From DATKBT01 sp035546295 (GTDB lineage Bacteria; Acidobacteriota; Thermoanaerobaculia; Multivoradales; Multivoraceae), in contig DATKBT010000025.1 of the NCBI GenBank assembly GCA_035546295.1, positions 124,001 to 188,000 of the forward strand: 64,000 nucleotides of DNA. Reading direction: 5' to 3'. Numbering within the stretch: the first letter of the stretch is position 1; each line of letters begins with the position of its first letter. The notes under the pieces were generated by a model, which did no database searches, had not been told where the DNA came from, and saw only the letters and a list, made by a program, of their open reading frames with translations. Shown here one piece after another: positions 43,398 through 54,664 of this stretch. The translations under genes were made by a program, and so were the position numbers.

Positions 43398-44566
43398 GCG
43401 AACGACGCCGCGAGCAGGAGTCGAGCCCGGCGCGTTACGTGCGCCAGGAGCTGCGCACGCTCGACGAATACGGCCTCGAACTCACCGACTGCCGGCACAA
43501 GCTCGACCAGAACGAGGTGCCGTGGGATCTGCCGGCGCGCTTCAAGCGGGAGGCGGCGCGCAGGCTGCTCGCCAGGAACTGGGCGCGCTACCCGGACTTC
43601 CACGCCGACGTGCTGCGCCGGCGTCTCGCCGAGCTGCACGGCTGGCAGGCGGCGGGAGTCCTGGTCGGCAACGGCTCGAACGAGCTCCTCGGCGTCGCGC
43701 TCGAGGCGCTCGCCGGTCCGGGGACCGAGGTGCTCGGCGCCGAGCCCACCTTCGGTCTGTACGAGATGATGGCGCGCCGTTCGGGCGCCAGGATGCGCTT
43801 CCTGCCGCCGGCCGAGCACCTCGGCCTGCCGATCCAGGCGCTGCGCGCCGAGATCGAGCGCGATCCACGCCGGCCGCTGCTCCTGTGCTCGCCCAACAAC
43901 CCGACCGGCGCCGCGGCCACTCCGGAGCAGGTCGAGGCGCTGCTGGCAGCTCTCGACGCGCCGCTCCTGCTCGACAACGCCTACGGCGAGTTCTGCCGCT
44001 GGGACTATCGACCGCTGTTGCGCCGTCACCGCCACCTGGTCGTACTGCGGACCTTCTCGAAGGCGTGGTCGCTCGCCGGGGCCCGTCTCGGCTACCTGCT
44101 CGCCGATCCCGACCTGGTGCGCGAGCTGGTCAAGGTCAAGCTCCCCTACAACCTCTCGCACGCGGCGATCGCGCTCGGCGAGGTGGCGCTCGAGCATCCC
44201 GGGCACACGCGACGAGCGGTCGCAGTGCTGAGGGGTCGCCGCGAGCAGTGGCGGACCGCGCTCGAGTCGGTGGCGCGGCTGGAGCTCCAGGTCTTTCCCT
44301 CCGAGGGCAACTTCCTGCTGGTCCGCTCGCCGCAAGCCCGTCCCATCCGCGACGGTCTCCGGCGGCGTGGGATCCTGGTGCGCGAGGTCGGGCACTACCC
44401 GCACCTCGCGGGCTGCCTGCGCTTCGGGGTCGGCTCGGGGCCGGCGTTGCGCGACACGATCGCGGCGCTCGAACAGATCGGCGGCGAGCTGGGGGACGAC
44501 CCGAACCAGACTCTCGAGCCGACACGAGGCTACGGACGGGCGCCGGGCGAGGAGGTCAGATCGTGA
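43394..44566 (+). CDS. hisC: Histidinol-phosphate aminotransferase HisC
   Basis: 390 residues, PLP-dependent fold type I. HKLDQNEVPWDLP (substrate arm), LVGNGSNELLGVALEAL, GAEPTFGLYEMMARRSG, LLLCSPNNPTGAAAT, LLLDNAYGEF (usual DEAY is DNAY here), VVLRTFSKAWSLAGARLGYLL with the PLP lysine, and GNFLLVR. It converts imidazole acetol phosphate to histidinol phosphate. Related transaminases exist, but the operon settles the role. GTG start overlaps hisD; a roughly 25-residue polar tail precedes the stop overlapping hisB. Confidence 0.94.
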   Translation: MSERRREQESSPARYVRQELRTLDEYGLELTDCRHKLDQNEVPWDLPARFKREAARRLLARNWARYPDFHADVLRRRLAELHGWQAAGVLVGNGSNELLGVALEALAGPGTEVLGAEPTFGLYEMMARRSGARMRFLPPAEHLGLPIQALRAEIERDPRRPLLLCSPNNPTGAAATPEQVEALLAALDAPLLLDNAYGEFCRWDYRPLLRRHRHLVVLRTFSKAWSLAGARLGYLLADPDLVRELVKVKLPYNLSHAAIALGEVALEHPGHTRRAVAVLRGRREQWRTALESVARLELQVFPSEGNFLLVRSPQARPIRDGLRRRGILVREVGHYPHLAGCLRFGVGSGPALRDTIAALEQIGGELGDDPNQTLEPTRGYGRAPGEEVRS

Positions 44567-45168
44567 CGCGCAACGGGGTCATCGAGCGCAAGACCGGCGA
44601 GACCAGGATCCGAGCGGCGATCACGCTCGACGGCGAGGGGGAGACGGTGTCTTCGATCGCCACCCCCGACGGCTTCTTCTCGCACATGCTGGACGCGCTC
44701 TCCCGGCACTCCGGGATCGCCCTCCGGCTCGGGGCCGAGGGGGACACCCACGTCGACCTCCACCACACCGTCGAGGACACCGGGATCGCGATCGGCGAGG
44801 CGCTCGACCAGGCGCTGGGTGAGCGCGCGGGCGTGGTGCGCTTCGCCCACGCCTACGCGCCCCTCGACGAGGCGCTGGCGCGCGCGGTGATCGACCTGTC
44901 GGGCCGGGGCTTCTTCGTCTGGGAGGCGCCGGAGCGCATCGAGCGGGGCTGGGTCACGCAGGAGTTCCCGCTCACCCTGGTCGCCGACTTCTTCCAGGCG
45001 TTCGCGGACCGCGGCCGCCTCACTCTCCACCTGACCGTAATCGCCGGGCGCAACCCCCACCACGTCGCCGAGGCCTGCTTCAAGGCGGTGGCGGTGGCGC
45101 TGCGCCAGGCGGTCGCGCTGCGCCCGGGCGGCGGCGTGCCCAGCACCAAGGGGACGCTGTCGGCATGA
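44563..45168 (+). CDS. hisB: Imidazoleglycerol-phosphate dehydratase HisB
   Basis: 201 residues, dehydratase only; the histidinol-phosphatase domain found in enteric HisB is absent. Metal-site motifs GFFSHMLDALSRHSG, DLHHTVEDTGIAIGEAL, the GERAGVVRFAHAYAPLDEALARAVIDLSGR-type core and GRNPHHVAEACFKAVAVALRQAV are all present. GTG start (overlap GTGA with hisC), stop ATGA with hisH. A separate phosphatase is needed elsewhere in the genome. Confidence 0.97.
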   Translation: MTRNGVIERKTGETRIRAAITLDGEGETVSSIATPDGFFSHMLDALSRHSGIALRLGAEGDTHVDLHHTVEDTGIAIGEALDQALGERAGVVRFAHAYAPLDEALARAVIDLSGRGFFVWEAPERIERGWVTQEFPLTLVADFFQAFADRGRLTLHLTVIAGRNPHHVAEACFKAVAVALRQAVALRPGGGVPSTKGTLSA

Positions 45169-45806
45169 GCGGGACGAGCGCAGCGACCCGCGGCGCGCCG
45201 CACGCGGTGGTGATCGACGCCGGCGTCGGCAACCTCGGCAACCTCGAGCGCGCGCTGCGCCGCGTCGGCGCGACGGTCGAGATCACCGACCGCGCCGAGC
45301 CGATCGCGGCCGCGCGCTGCCTGCTGCTCCCCGGGGTCGGCGCCTTCCGGCCGCCGCGCGAGCGCCTGCGCGGCGAGCTCGAGCGGGCGCTGCGCGGGGC
45401 GCTCGGGGCCGGCGCGCACCTGCTCGGCATCTGCATCGGCTATCAGCTCCTGTTCGACCGCTCCGAGGAGTTCGGCGAGACCGACGGCCTCGGGTTGCTC
45501 GAGGGCTCGATCGGCCGGCTCCCCGACACCGTCGCGCTGCCCCACATCGGCTGGAACTCGCTCTACGGACTGGCTGCGCACCCCCTGCTCGAGGGCATCG
45601 AGGAGGGGAGCTATGCCTACTTCGTCCACAGCTTCGCCCCCGACGGGGTGCCCGCAGAATCGGTCCTGGCGAGCGCCACTCACGGCCGGCGGTTCGCGGC
45701 GATCGCCGGCCGCGGACGGATCCTGGGGACTCAGTTCCACCCCGAGAAGAGCTCCGAGGTCGGTCTGCGGCTGCTCGCGAATTTCCTGGAGATCTGCGCG
45801 TCATGA
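45165..45806 (+). CDS. hisH: Imidazole glycerol phosphate synthase, glutaminase subunit HisH
   Basis: 213 residues, class I glutamine amidotransferase. VVIDAGVGNLGNLERALRRVG, LLLPGVGAFRPPRERLRG, nucleophile Cys in LLGICIGYQLLFDRSEEFG, and His/Glu in ILGTQFHPEKSSEVGLRLLANFL. It feeds ammonia to HisF, encoded two genes on. IPHIGWN-type PHIGWNSLYGL and YFVHSFAPDGVP are family-specific. ATG overlaps hisB. Its stop overlaps a 12-codon mini-ORF (45803-45841) that runs into hisA. Confidence 0.96.
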   Translation: MSGTSAATRGAPHAVVIDAGVGNLGNLERALRRVGATVEITDRAEPIAAARCLLLPGVGAFRPPRERLRGELERALRGALGAGAHLLGICIGYQLLFDRSEEFGETDGLGLLEGSIGRLPDTVALPHIGWNSLYGLAAHPLLEGIEEGSYAYFVHSFAPDGVPAESVLASATHGRRFAAIAGRGRILGTQFHPEKSSEVGLRLLANFLEICAS

Positions 45807-45831
45807 GCGCCCGGACCGGAGGGAGGACGGT

Positions 45832-46584
45832 GTGGAGCTGATCCCGGCGATCGACCTGCGAGGCGGGCGGGTGGTGCGGCTGCGCCGCGGCGAGGACGAC
45901 GCCCGCACGATCTACGAGCGCGAGCCCCTCGAGGTGCTCGAGGAGGCGCGACGCGCCGGCGTGCGGCGGGTCCACGTCGTCGATCTCGACGCCGCCTTCG
46001 GCGAGGTTCCGCAGCGTTCCCTGCTCGAGGGGTTGGCGACCGCCGCCCAGAGGCTCGAGCTCCAGCTCGGCGGCGGTCTGCGCGATCGAGAGGCGGTGGA
46101 GTGGGCGCTGTGTGCGGGCTTCCGGCGGGTGGTGATCACCTCGCTCCTGGTGCGCGCGCCCGCGCGCTTCGCCGAGATTGCGCACGCCCATCCGGGCCGC
46201 CTGATCGCGGCGCTCGATGTGTCGCGCGCGGGCGGCGCCGAGACGCTGCGGCTCGCCGGCTGGCGCGAGAGCGCCGAGGAGCCGCTCGCTGTCTGGTGCG
46301 AGCGCCTTTCGATGCTGCCGATCGGCGAGATCCTGGTCACCGACATCGAGCGCGACGGGGCGATGGCGGGCCCGAACGTCGAGCTGGCGGTGCGCCTGGG
46401 GCGCGCCTGCGGCCATCCGGCGCTGCTCTCGGGCGGGGTGCGCTCGGCTGCCGACCTCGAGCGGGCGGCGCGCTGTTGCGAGATCGCGGGCGCGGTCGTC
46501 GGCAAGGCCCTCTACGACGGCGCACTGACGTTCGAGGACGGGCTGCGGGCGTGCGCGGCGGGTTGTGCCGAGGAGGTGTCGTGA
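45832..46584 (+). CDS. hisA: ProFAR isomerase HisA
   Basis: 250 residues, (beta/alpha)8 barrel. Catalytic Asp in LIPAIDLRGGRVVRLRRGE, HVVDLDAAFG, LQLGGGLRDREAVEWAL, DVSRAGG-type strand, the second Asp in EILVTDIERDGAMAGPN, and ALLSGGVRSAADLERA phosphate-binding loop. It isomerises ProFAR to PRFAR. The GTG at 45832 is preceded by GGAGGGAGG. The trailing sequence is Ala/Cys-rich (LRACAAGCAEEVS). TrpF is encoded separately, so this is not the dual PriA enzyme. The stop overlaps hisF (GTGA). Confidence 0.95.
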   Translation: MELIPAIDLRGGRVVRLRRGEDDARTIYEREPLEVLEEARRAGVRRVHVVDLDAAFGEVPQRSLLEGLATAAQRLELQLGGGLRDREAVEWALCAGFRRVVITSLLVRAPARFAEIAHAHPGRLIAALDVSRAGGAETLRLAGWRESAEEPLAVWCERLSMLPIGEILVTDIERDGAMAGPNVELAVRLGRACGHPALLSGGVRSAADLERAARCCEIAGAVVGKALYDGALTFEDGLRACAAGCAEEVS

Positions 46585-47507
46585 GCACGAGGATCCCCAG
46601 CGAATCGTCTTCGGATTCGGGAGTGCAGAGCCGACCGGCTCCGAGCGCCCCGGGTCCGGGCGATCCGAGTCCTACCGCGAGCAGCGGTCTCACTGCGCGC
46701 ATCGTTCCCTGCCTCGACGTCGCCGCCGGGCGCGTGGTCAAGGGCATCAAGTTCCGCGACCTGGTGGACCAGGGAGATCCCGCCGAGTGCGCGCTGCGCT
46801 ACGCGCTGCAGGGCGCCGACGAGATCGTCTTCCTCGACATCACGGCCGCCCCCGAGCGCCGCAACACCGACCTCGACTGGGTGCGCCGCACCGCCGAGCA
46901 GGTGTTCGTCCCGCTGACGGTCGGGGGCGGCGTGCGCAGCGTCGAGGACGCTCGCGCGCTGCTGCTCGCCGGGGCCGACAAGGTGGGCGTCAATACCGCG
47001 GCGGTGTCGGACCCCGATCTCCTACGGCGGCTCGCCGAGCGCTTCGGCTCGCAGTGCGTGGTGCTCTCGCTCGATGCGCGACGGCGGTCCCGCCCCGAGA
47101 ACGGCGACGAGCGGCAGCGCTGGGAGGTGGTGACCCACGGGGGGCGGACGCCGACCGGGCTCGATGCGATCGAGTGGGCGCGTCGCGGCGTCGAGCTGGG
47201 TGCCGGCGAGATCCTGCTCACTTCGATCGACAGCGACGGCACCCAGAGCGGCTACGACCTGGAGCTGATCTCGGCGATCTGCACCGAGGTGCCGGTGCCC
47301 GTGATCGCCTCCGGCGGCGCGGGCGCCCCCGAGCACCTCGCCGACGCGCTCGCGGCGGGCGCGGCGGCGGTTCTCGCCGCCTCGATCTTCCACCACGGCA
47401 CCTACACGGTGGGCGAGGTCAAGGACCGGCTCGCGCGCCGCTTTCCGATGCGTCGCGACGCACCGGCGAGCGCGGGCCGGCGCGATCTCGCGGAGCCGGC
47501 GCCATGA
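46581..47507 (+). CDS. hisF: Imidazole glycerol phosphate synthase, cyclase subunit HisF
   Basis: 308 residues, longer than the usual 250-260. The first about 36 residues are a Ser/Pro-rich extension; the barrel then starts TARIVPCLDVAAGRVVKGIKF (catalytic Asp), ITAAPERRNTDLDWVRRTAEQVFVPLTVGGGVRSVEDA, ADKVGVNTAAV, GAGEILLTSIDSDGTQSGYDLELI (second Asp) and VIASGGAGAPEHLADAL. The C-terminal about 25 residues are also extra. It makes IGP and AICAR with HisH. GTG start overlaps hisA; ATGA overlap with hisIE. Confidence 0.95.
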   Translation: MSTRIPSESSSDSGVQSRPAPSAPGPGDPSPTASSGLTARIVPCLDVAAGRVVKGIKFRDLVDQGDPAECALRYALQGADEIVFLDITAAPERRNTDLDWVRRTAEQVFVPLTVGGGVRSVEDARALLLAGADKVGVNTAAVSDPDLLRRLAERFGSQCVVLSLDARRRSRPENGDERQRWEVVTHGGRTPTGLDAIEWARRGVELGAGEILLTSIDSDGTQSGYDLELISAICTEVPVPVIASGGAGAPEHLADALAAGAAAVLAASIFHHGTYTVGEVKDRLARRFPMRRDAPASAGRRDLAEPAP

Positions 47508-48222
47508 TCGAGATCCGCGCCAACGCTTCGACCGCGGCTTCCGGCTCGGCCGCGCCGGCCGTCTCGCCGGCGGCGCTGCGCTACGACGCGCAGGGGCTGC
47601 TGCCCCAGGTCGTCCAGGACGTGGCCTCCGGCGCCGTGCTGATGGTCGGCTGGGCCAACCGGGAGGCGATCGAGGCGACGCTCGCGACCGGGCGCGCGCA
47701 CTTCTGGAGCCGGTCGCGACAGGAGCTCTGGCGAAAGGGAGAGACGTCGGGCAACGTGCTCGAGGTGGTCGAGGTGCGCGCCGACTGCGACCTCGATGCG
47801 CTGCTGGTGCGCGCGCACCCGGCGGGCCCCACCTGCCACACCGGCGAGCGCTCCTGCTTCGAGCCGAACCCGGCGGCGCTCGAGCTCGGCTGGCTCGCCG
47901 CGGTCCTCGAGCAGCGGCGGGGCGCAGATCCCACGGCGAGCCACACCGCCCGACTGCTCGCCGAGGGGATCGACCGGGTCGCGCAGAAGGTCGGCGAGGA
48001 GGCGGTCGAGACGGTGATCGCGGCGGTCTCGGGAGTCGATTCCCGCGAGCGGCGCGCACGTTTCGTCGGCGAGGCCGCCGACCTCCTCTATCACCTGCTC
48101 ACGCTGCTCACCGCGCTCGGCGTCGAGCCGTCCGAGGTCGCCGCCGAGCTCGCCGCCCGCCACCGCTCGCGATCGTCGCCGCAGCCGAGCCGTCCGCAAG
48201 GAGAGCCCAAGGGAGATCCAGC

Positions 48223-48226
<4 letters not shown>
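47504..48226 (+). CDS. hisIE: Bifunctional PR-AMP cyclohydrolase / PR-ATP pyrophosphatase HisIE
   Basis: 240 residues. HisI part (about 25-130): LLPQVVQDVASGAVLMVGWANREAIEATLATGRAHFWSRSRQELWRKGETSGN, DCDLDALLVRAHPAGPTCHTGERSCF with the metal ligands. HisE part (about 135-225): RLLAEGIDRVAQKVGEEAVETVIAA, EAADLLYHLLTLLTALG. It catalyses steps 2 and 3 of histidine synthesis. The N-terminus and C-terminus carry short low-complexity tails. ATG overlaps hisF; the stop overlaps trpE (ATGA), joining the his and trp halves with no gap. Confidence 0.96.
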
Positions 48227-51503
<3,277 letters not shown>

Positions 51504-51528
51504 GAATGAGCTTCGGGAAGAACTGGAG

Positions 51529-52332
51529 ATGACCGAGCGATCCCACGTCCTGCAGACGATCCTGGCGAGCACGCGCAAGCGTGTCGCTCGCTCGTCGGTG
51601 CAGGACCAGGACACCGCCACCCCGCGCCTGCCGCGGATGACCTCCGGGCCGAACGACGTCCTCGAGGCGCTGCGGGCGAACGCGGGCAGGGCCGTGATCG
51701 CCGAGATCAAGATGGGCTCGCCGCGGCTCGGGCGGCTCGAAGCCCGGATCGACCCGATCCGGCAGGCGGAGCTCTACGCCAGGGCGGGCGCGACCGCGCT
51801 GTCGGTGGTCGTCGAGCCCGATCACTTCTTCGGCAGCTACGAGCTGCTCGACCGGTGTCGCCGAGCCTCGGGGCTGCCGGCGATCGCCAAGGATTTCGTG
51901 GTCGATGCGCGCCAGGTGGAGTGGGCTCATCGCGCCGGCGCCGGCGCGGTGCTGCTGATCGCGGCCACCCTCGACGGGCGGAAGCTGCAAGAGATCGCCG
52001 CGGCGACGCGCCGGTTGGGGCTGGTGCCGCTGGTCGAGGTCCACGATCGCGAGGATCTCGCCAAGCTGGGGGCGGCCGGCGCCGCCGAGGAATGGGAGCT
52101 GGTCGGCGTCAACAACCGCGACCTGCGGACGTTCGATGTCGACCTCGAGCGCTCGATCGCGCTGGTGCCGGAGCTGCCGCGAGGCGCGCTGCGGGTCTCC
52201 GAGAGCGGGATCCGCAGCGAAGGGGACCTGGTCCGCCTCTCGGCGGCCGGGTTCGACGCCTTCCTGGTCGGCGAGGCGCTGCTGCTCGCCGACGATCCGG
52301 AGACGCTGCTGCGGCAGCTCGCGGGGCGGTGA
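51529..52332 (+). CDS. trpC: Indole-3-glycerol phosphate synthase TrpC
   Basis: 267 residues. VIAEIKMGSPRLGRLEARIDP (catalytic Lys; usual KKASP is KMGSP here), ATALSVVVEPDHFFGSYELL, PAIAKDFVVDARQVEWAHRAGAGAVLLIAATL, LGLVPLVEVHDREDL, LVGVNNRDLRTFDVDLERS, RVSESGIRSEGDLVRL and AFLVGEALL. It closes the indole ring. The Ser-Pro change in the KMGSP loop and VEPDHFF in place of the common TD-x-x-FF are family variation. ATG overlaps the mini-ORF stop (ATGA). Confidence 0.95.
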   Translation: MTERSHVLQTILASTRKRVARSSVQDQDTATPRLPRMTSGPNDVLEALRANAGRAVIAEIKMGSPRLGRLEARIDPIRQAELYARAGATALSVVVEPDHFFGSYELLDRCRRASGLPAIAKDFVVDARQVEWAHRAGAGAVLLIAATLDGRKLQEIAAATRRLGLVPLVEVHDREDLAKLGAAGAAEEWELVGVNNRDLRTFDVDLERSIALVPELPRGALRVSESGIRSEGDLVRLSAAGFDAFLVGEALLLADDPETLLRQLAGR

Positions 52333-52436
52333 TGGGCGCGCGCATCCCGGGATGCTGGGGCGCGCAGCCGGCAGGTCGCGTTCTCGTTCTCTGCCTCGGC
52401 CGTGGCTGGCAACAGACGGCGGTGTTGGGCCGATGA
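52332..52436 (+). CDS. 34-codon mini-ORF bridging trpC and trpF
   Basis: The ATG shares a base with the trpC stop (TGATG) and its TGA overlaps the trpF start (ATGA). The product starts MGARIPGCWGAQPAG and holds two Trp codons. No Shine-Dalgarno sequence of its own. It may serve only translational coupling, or Trp-sensitive expression of trpF; no evidence decides. Confidence 0.35.
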   Translation: MGARIPGCWGAQPAGRVLVLCLGRGWQQTAVLGR

Positions 52437-53221
52437 CCGCCTCGGACGACGTCGTGGCCGAAGCCGGCGGTTCCCGGAGCGCGCGCGCTCGCGCGATCGA
52501 TTCTCGCGCTCGCGCGCTCGATCCCCGCGCGTGCGCGGTCGATCCCCGCGCAGGCGCGATCAAGATCTGCGGCGTCACCACCGCCGCGGACGCCCGCCGC
52601 TGCGCAGAGTTGGGCGCCGACCTGGTCGGGCTCAACTTCCACCCGCCGAGCCCTCGCTGTCTCTCCGAGGAGCGGGCAAGGGTCCTGCGCGAAGTGATCG
52701 GCGATCGCGCCCTGGTCGTCGGAGTCTTCGTCGATCACGGCGTCGAGGAGGCGCTGGCGATCGCCGGCCGGGTCGGTCTCGACCTCCTCCAGTTCCACGG
52801 CGTTCAGGACCTCGACGAGCTCGCTCCGGTGGCGGAGCGTTCGATCGTCGTGCTGCGCGCCGACGACGAGCGCCGTTGCGAGAGACTCGTCGCGGGCGGG
52901 TTCTGGGGCGCGCTGTTCGACGCTCCCACGGCGCGGGGCGCCCGCGGTGAGGTCCTCTTCGGGGGCACCGGAAGGGCCTGGGAGTACGAGCGGATCCGGC
53001 CGATCGCAGACGCCGGGCGCGACGCGACGCGCCTGCTGGTCGCCGGCGGCATCGGCGCCGGGAATGCCGCGCGCGCGTTGTCGATTCCCGGAGTCTGGGG
53101 CATCGACGTCTGCTCGGGCGTCGAGTCGAGCCCCGGTCTCAAGGACCACCACGAGCTCGAGCAACTGTTCGCCGTCGTTCGCTGCAAGCGGGCGGCCGCG
53201 CCCGACGTTCTCGGAGGTTGA
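52433..53221 (+). CDS. trpF: Phosphoribosylanthranilate isomerase TrpF
   Basis: 262 residues, of which about the first 42 are an unusual extension. The barrel starts IKICGVTTAADARRCAELGADLVGLNFHPPSPR (catalytic Cys), then VGVFVDHGVEEALAIAGRVGLDLLQFHG, LFDAPTARGARGEV (usual Asp), and RLLVAGGIGAGNAARAL, GIDVCSGVESSPGLKDHHEL. The extension contains seven-residue repeats (ARAIDSR, ARALDPR, ACAVDPR, then AGAIKIC leading into the core) encoded by a 21-bp tandem repeat. ATG 52433 overlaps the mini-ORF; a shorter start inside the repeat is not obvious. The stop is followed directly by trpB. Confidence 0.93.
   Translation: MTASDDVVAEAGGSRSARARAIDSRARALDPRACAVDPRAGAIKICGVTTAADARRCAELGADLVGLNFHPPSPRCLSEERARVLREVIGDRALVVGVFVDHGVEEALAIAGRVGLDLLQFHGVQDLDELAPVAERSIVVLRADDERRCERLVAGGFWGALFDAPTARGARGEVLFGGTGRAWEYERIRPIADAGRDATRLLVAGGIGAGNAARALSIPGVWGIDVCSGVESSPGLKDHHELEQLFAVVRCKRAAAPDVLGG
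52487..52558 (+). repeat. 21-bp tandem repeat in the 5' part of trpF
   Basis: Three full units encoding A-x-A-(I/L/V)-D-(S/P)-R, and a fourth partial unit that merges into the first conserved strand of TrpF. Expansion keeps the reading frame. Confidence 0.85.
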
Positions 53222-53226
53222 GAGGA

Positions 53227-54588
53227 ATGCCCGAGATGCTGCCCGACAAGGAAGGCCGCTTCGGCCGCTACGGAGGGCGTTACGCCCCCGAGACGCTGAT
53301 GGCGCCGCTCGAGGAGCTGTCGGCCGCCTACGACAAGGCGCGCAAGCGCCGCGAGTTCAAGCGCCAGCTCGCCGACCTGCTCACCCACTTTGCCGGCCGG
53401 CCGACGCCCCTCTACCACGCCCGGCGTCTCAGCAAAGAGCTCGGCGGAGCGCGGATCTATCTCAAGCGCGAGGACCTGCTCCACACCGGGGCGCACAAGC
53501 TCAACAACGCGATCGGGCAGGCGCTGCTGACCCGGGAGATGGGCAAGCCGCGGGTGATCGCCGAGACCGGCGCGGGGCAGCACGGGGTGGCGACGGCGAC
53601 GGCGGCGGCCCTGCTCGGCCTCGAGTGCGTCGTCTACATGGGCGCCGAGGACATGAGACGCCAGCGCCTCAACGTCGACCGCATGCGCCTGCTCGGCGCC
53701 GAGGTGGTGACGGTGGACTCGGGGAGCCGCACCCTCAAGGACGCCATCAACGAGGCGATGCGCGACTGGGTCACCAACGTCGCCACCACCCACTACATCC
53801 TGGGCTCCGTGCTCGGCCCCGATCCCTTCCCGCGGATGGTGCGCGACTTCCACCGGGTGATCGGCGAGGAGGCGCGCCGTCAGCTCAAGCGACAGACGGG
53901 GCGGCCCGAGCCGGACCTCGCCATCGCCTGCGTCGGCGGCGGCAGCAACGCGATCGGCCTGTTCTCGGCCTTCCTGGACAGCCGGCCGGTACGGCTGGTC
54001 GGGGTCGAGGCCGGGGGGACGTCCGACCGCCTCGGTGAGCACGCGGTGCGCTTCGGCGGCGGCGGCGCCCGTCTCGGCGTGCTCCACGGCACCCGCACGC
54101 TGGTGCTCCAGGACGACGACGGCCAGATCGCGCCCACGCACTCGGTCTCCGCCGGTCTCGACTACCCGGCGGTCGGTCCCGAGCACGTGTTCCTGCACGA
54201 GAAGGGGCGCATCGAGTTCACGCGCGCCAGCGACGCCGAGGCGGTCGCGGCCTTCCACCGGCTGGCGGAGACCGAGGGCATCCTGCCCGCACTCGAGTCG
54301 GCGCACGCGATCGCCGAGGCGATGAAGCGCGCTCCGCATCTCAGTGAGCGCGCGATCGTGCTGGTCAACCTGTCGGGCCGCGGGGACAAGGACGTGGAGT
54401 CCGTGATCGAGTACGACCGGGCTCATCGCGGCTCGCCCGTCGGCGCCGGTGCTGGCGCTCCCGCTCCGCAGCCGGCTGCGGCCCGCGTCCACCTCCACCC
54501 CGCAGTGCGGGAATGGGGAGGCGCGGCCGTGGAGCCGGCCCGCGACCCGTCGAGCCCGCAGGAGGAAGAGCAGGAGGAGGAGGAATAG
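53227..54588 (+). CDS. trpB: Tryptophan synthase beta subunit TrpB
   Basis: 453 residues, about 55 longer than usual. FGRYGGRYAPETLMAPLEEL, GRPTPLYHARRLS, LKREDLLHTGAHKLNNAIGQALL (PLP Lys), AETGAGQHGVATATAAALLG, YMGAEDMRRQRLNVDRMRLLGAEV, CVGGGSNAIGLFSAFL, GVEAGG, SVSAGLDYPAVGPEH and LVNLSGRGDKDVESV are all intact. It joins indole and serine to give Trp. The tail after residue 400 is Ala/Pro-rich, ending in a Glu run (QEEEQEEEE). ATG 53227 has GGAGG 9 bases upstream; TTG 53218 overlaps the trpF stop and is an alternative. Confidence 0.96.
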   Translation: MPEMLPDKEGRFGRYGGRYAPETLMAPLEELSAAYDKARKRREFKRQLADLLTHFAGRPTPLYHARRLSKELGGARIYLKREDLLHTGAHKLNNAIGQALLTREMGKPRVIAETGAGQHGVATATAAALLGLECVVYMGAEDMRRQRLNVDRMRLLGAEVVTVDSGSRTLKDAINEAMRDWVTNVATTHYILGSVLGPDPFPRMVRDFHRVIGEEARRQLKRQTGRPEPDLAIACVGGGSNAIGLFSAFLDSRPVRLVGVEAGGTSDRLGEHAVRFGGGGARLGVLHGTRTLVLQDDDGQIAPTHSVSAGLDYPAVGPEHVFLHEKGRIEFTRASDAEAVAAFHRLAETEGILPALESAHAIAEAMKRAPHLSERAIVLVNLSGRGDKDVESVIEYDRAHRGSPVGAGAGAPAPQPAAARVHLHPAVREWGGAAVEPARDPSSPQEEEQEEEE

Positions 54589-54664
54589 TCCCGAGCAACG
54601 GGGAAGGACGAGCCGGAGTGTCGGTTCGAACACCGAGAAACGAGCCGAATCGCGAGGACGAACA

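Noticed and set aside
45832..46584. HisA considered as the dual HisA/TrpF enzyme PriA
   Set aside because: A separate complete trpF is present in the same operon.
54610..54640. GGTTCGAAC sequence between trpB and trpA, resembling a tRNA T-arm
   Set aside because: Only a 5-bp stem and no acceptor, D or anticodon arms around it.
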